Positions 6,459-6,669 of a stretch of DNA of 6,669 bases are shown here, one piece after another. Each line of letters opens with the position of its first letter. The first letter of the stretch is position 1. The notes beneath the pieces are model-generated. The model searched no databases. It was not told the origin of the DNA and worked only from the letters and a program-made list of their open reading frames with translations. The stretch is from NCBI GenBank assembly GCA_021780395.1, contig JAJXYU010000250.1, forward strand, positions 1 to 6,669, read 5' to 3'. Made by a program: the position numbers and the translations under genes. This DNA comes from Pseudomonadota bacterium. Its GTDB lineage: Bacteria > Pseudomonadota > Gammaproteobacteria > Steroidobacterales > Steroidobacteraceae.

Positions 6459-6488
6459 ATGTTAGCAAGTGTTCGGCTTCGCGGTCAG
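6459..6488 (-). promoter_or_regulatory. Possible extended -10 promoter of the YebC-family gene
   Basis: The minus strand carries TGCTAACAT: an extended TGn element followed by TAACAT (6464-6459, 4/6). Upstream, after an 18-nt spacer, is CTGACC (6488-6483, 4/6). The ATG begins 7 nt after the -10 element, so the transcript would start at or within a base or two of the start codon. That agrees with the missing ribosome binding site. The gene could instead be read through from the dehydrogenase gene upstream. Confidence 0.35.
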
Positions 6489-6490
6489 GC

Positions 6491-6669
6491 TCACACGACG
6501 CGGCCCCGCCGTCCGCCCGCGAGGAAGTCGCGCACGTTGTCCGCCATCAGGTCGATGCAGCGCTGCCGCGCCTCGCGCGCCGCCCAGGCGACGTGCGGGG
6601 TCACCAGGAGGTTCGGGATCGCGGGGTCGAGCAGCGGGTCGCCGCCCGCCGGCGGCTCGCGCGCGAGCA
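6491..6669 (-). CDS. D-isomer-specific 2-hydroxyacid dehydrogenase (glycerate/hydroxypyruvate type), C-terminal part
   Basis: Only the last 58 complete codons before the TGA (6493-6491) are in the window; the gene continues past the right edge. The minus-strand translation includes REPPAGGDPLLDPAIPNLLV, then TPHVAWAAREARQRCIDLM and a short tail ending RRGRVV. The TPHxAW segment contains the catalytic histidine of the family. The arrangement DPLL-x-PNLLVTPHxAWxxREARQR, followed by a helix and a short C-terminus, is characteristic of NAD(P)H-dependent hydroxypyruvate/glyoxylate reductases (HprA-like). The Rossmann fold and substrate-binding residues are outside the window, so the exact substrate and symbol are left open. 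The stop lies 39 nt before the YebC-family start on the same strand, so co-transcription is possible. Confidence 0.85.
   Translation of the reverse strand, partial: LAREPPAGGDPLLDPAIPNLLVTPHVAWAAREARQRCIDLMADNVRDFLAGGRRGRVV

Noticed and set aside
1..6669. Mobile elements, CRISPR arrays, tRNA/rRNA genes or defence genes.
   Set aside because: Read on both strands; no transposase or integrase motifs, direct repeats with spacers, target-site duplications or tRNA-like cloverleaf were seen. All intergenic gaps are short except the 195-nt oxyR/Nudix region.

Overview
This is a GC-rich window (by eye roughly 70% G+C) from a bacterial chromosome. Gene content and family resemblance suggest a gammaproteobacterium: a tesA/ybbA/ybbP cluster arranged as in Escherichia coli, an OxyR with both redox cysteines at the E. 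coli positions, and a YebC-family protein. I cannot place the genus. Nothing seen here suggests a mobile element, CRISPR array, tRNA, rRNA or phage segment. It reads as ordinary, tightly packed core chromosome, and I did not find a convincing undescribed system.

Layout, left to right. Positions 1-167 (minus) hold the 5' end of a secreted GDSL esterase gene (tesA). Divergent from it, with only 12 nt between start codons, is the ybbA-ybbP pair (plus, 180-3367): an ABC ATPase and its large FtsX/MacB-type permease, joined by an ATGA stop/start overlap. Converging on ybbP are two minus-strand genes, oxyR (start 5052) and, 22 nt downstream of it, a single-pass membrane protein of 245 residues with an anti-sigma-like N-terminus. 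A 195-nt intergenic region (5053-5247) separates oxyR from a divergent Nudix hydrolase gene (5248-5700). It contains a good sigma-70-like promoter for oxyR, overlapped by a perfect inverted repeat and an OxyR-like operator. The Nudix gene converges on a YebC-family gene (minus, 5726-6451). Behind that gene, on the same strand, lies the 3' end of a D-2-hydroxyacid dehydrogenase gene (6491-6669), cut by the window edge.

Functionally there are three groups. TesA, YbbA and YbbP form a conserved cell-envelope module: a periplasmic lipid/thioester hydrolase plus an inner-membrane ABC machine that probably handles hydrophobic substrates. OxyR is the peroxide sensor; the 245-residue membrane protein is probably in its transcript, and the divergent Nudix enzyme may share its control region. 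The YebC-like protein belongs to a family linked to translation and gene regulation, and the dehydrogenase fragment belongs to hydroxypyruvate/glyoxylate-type metabolism.

The points most worth checking are the composite oxyR operator/promoter, the anti-sigma-like protein downstream of oxyR with no sigma-factor gene nearby, and a probable leaderless start for the YebC-family gene.
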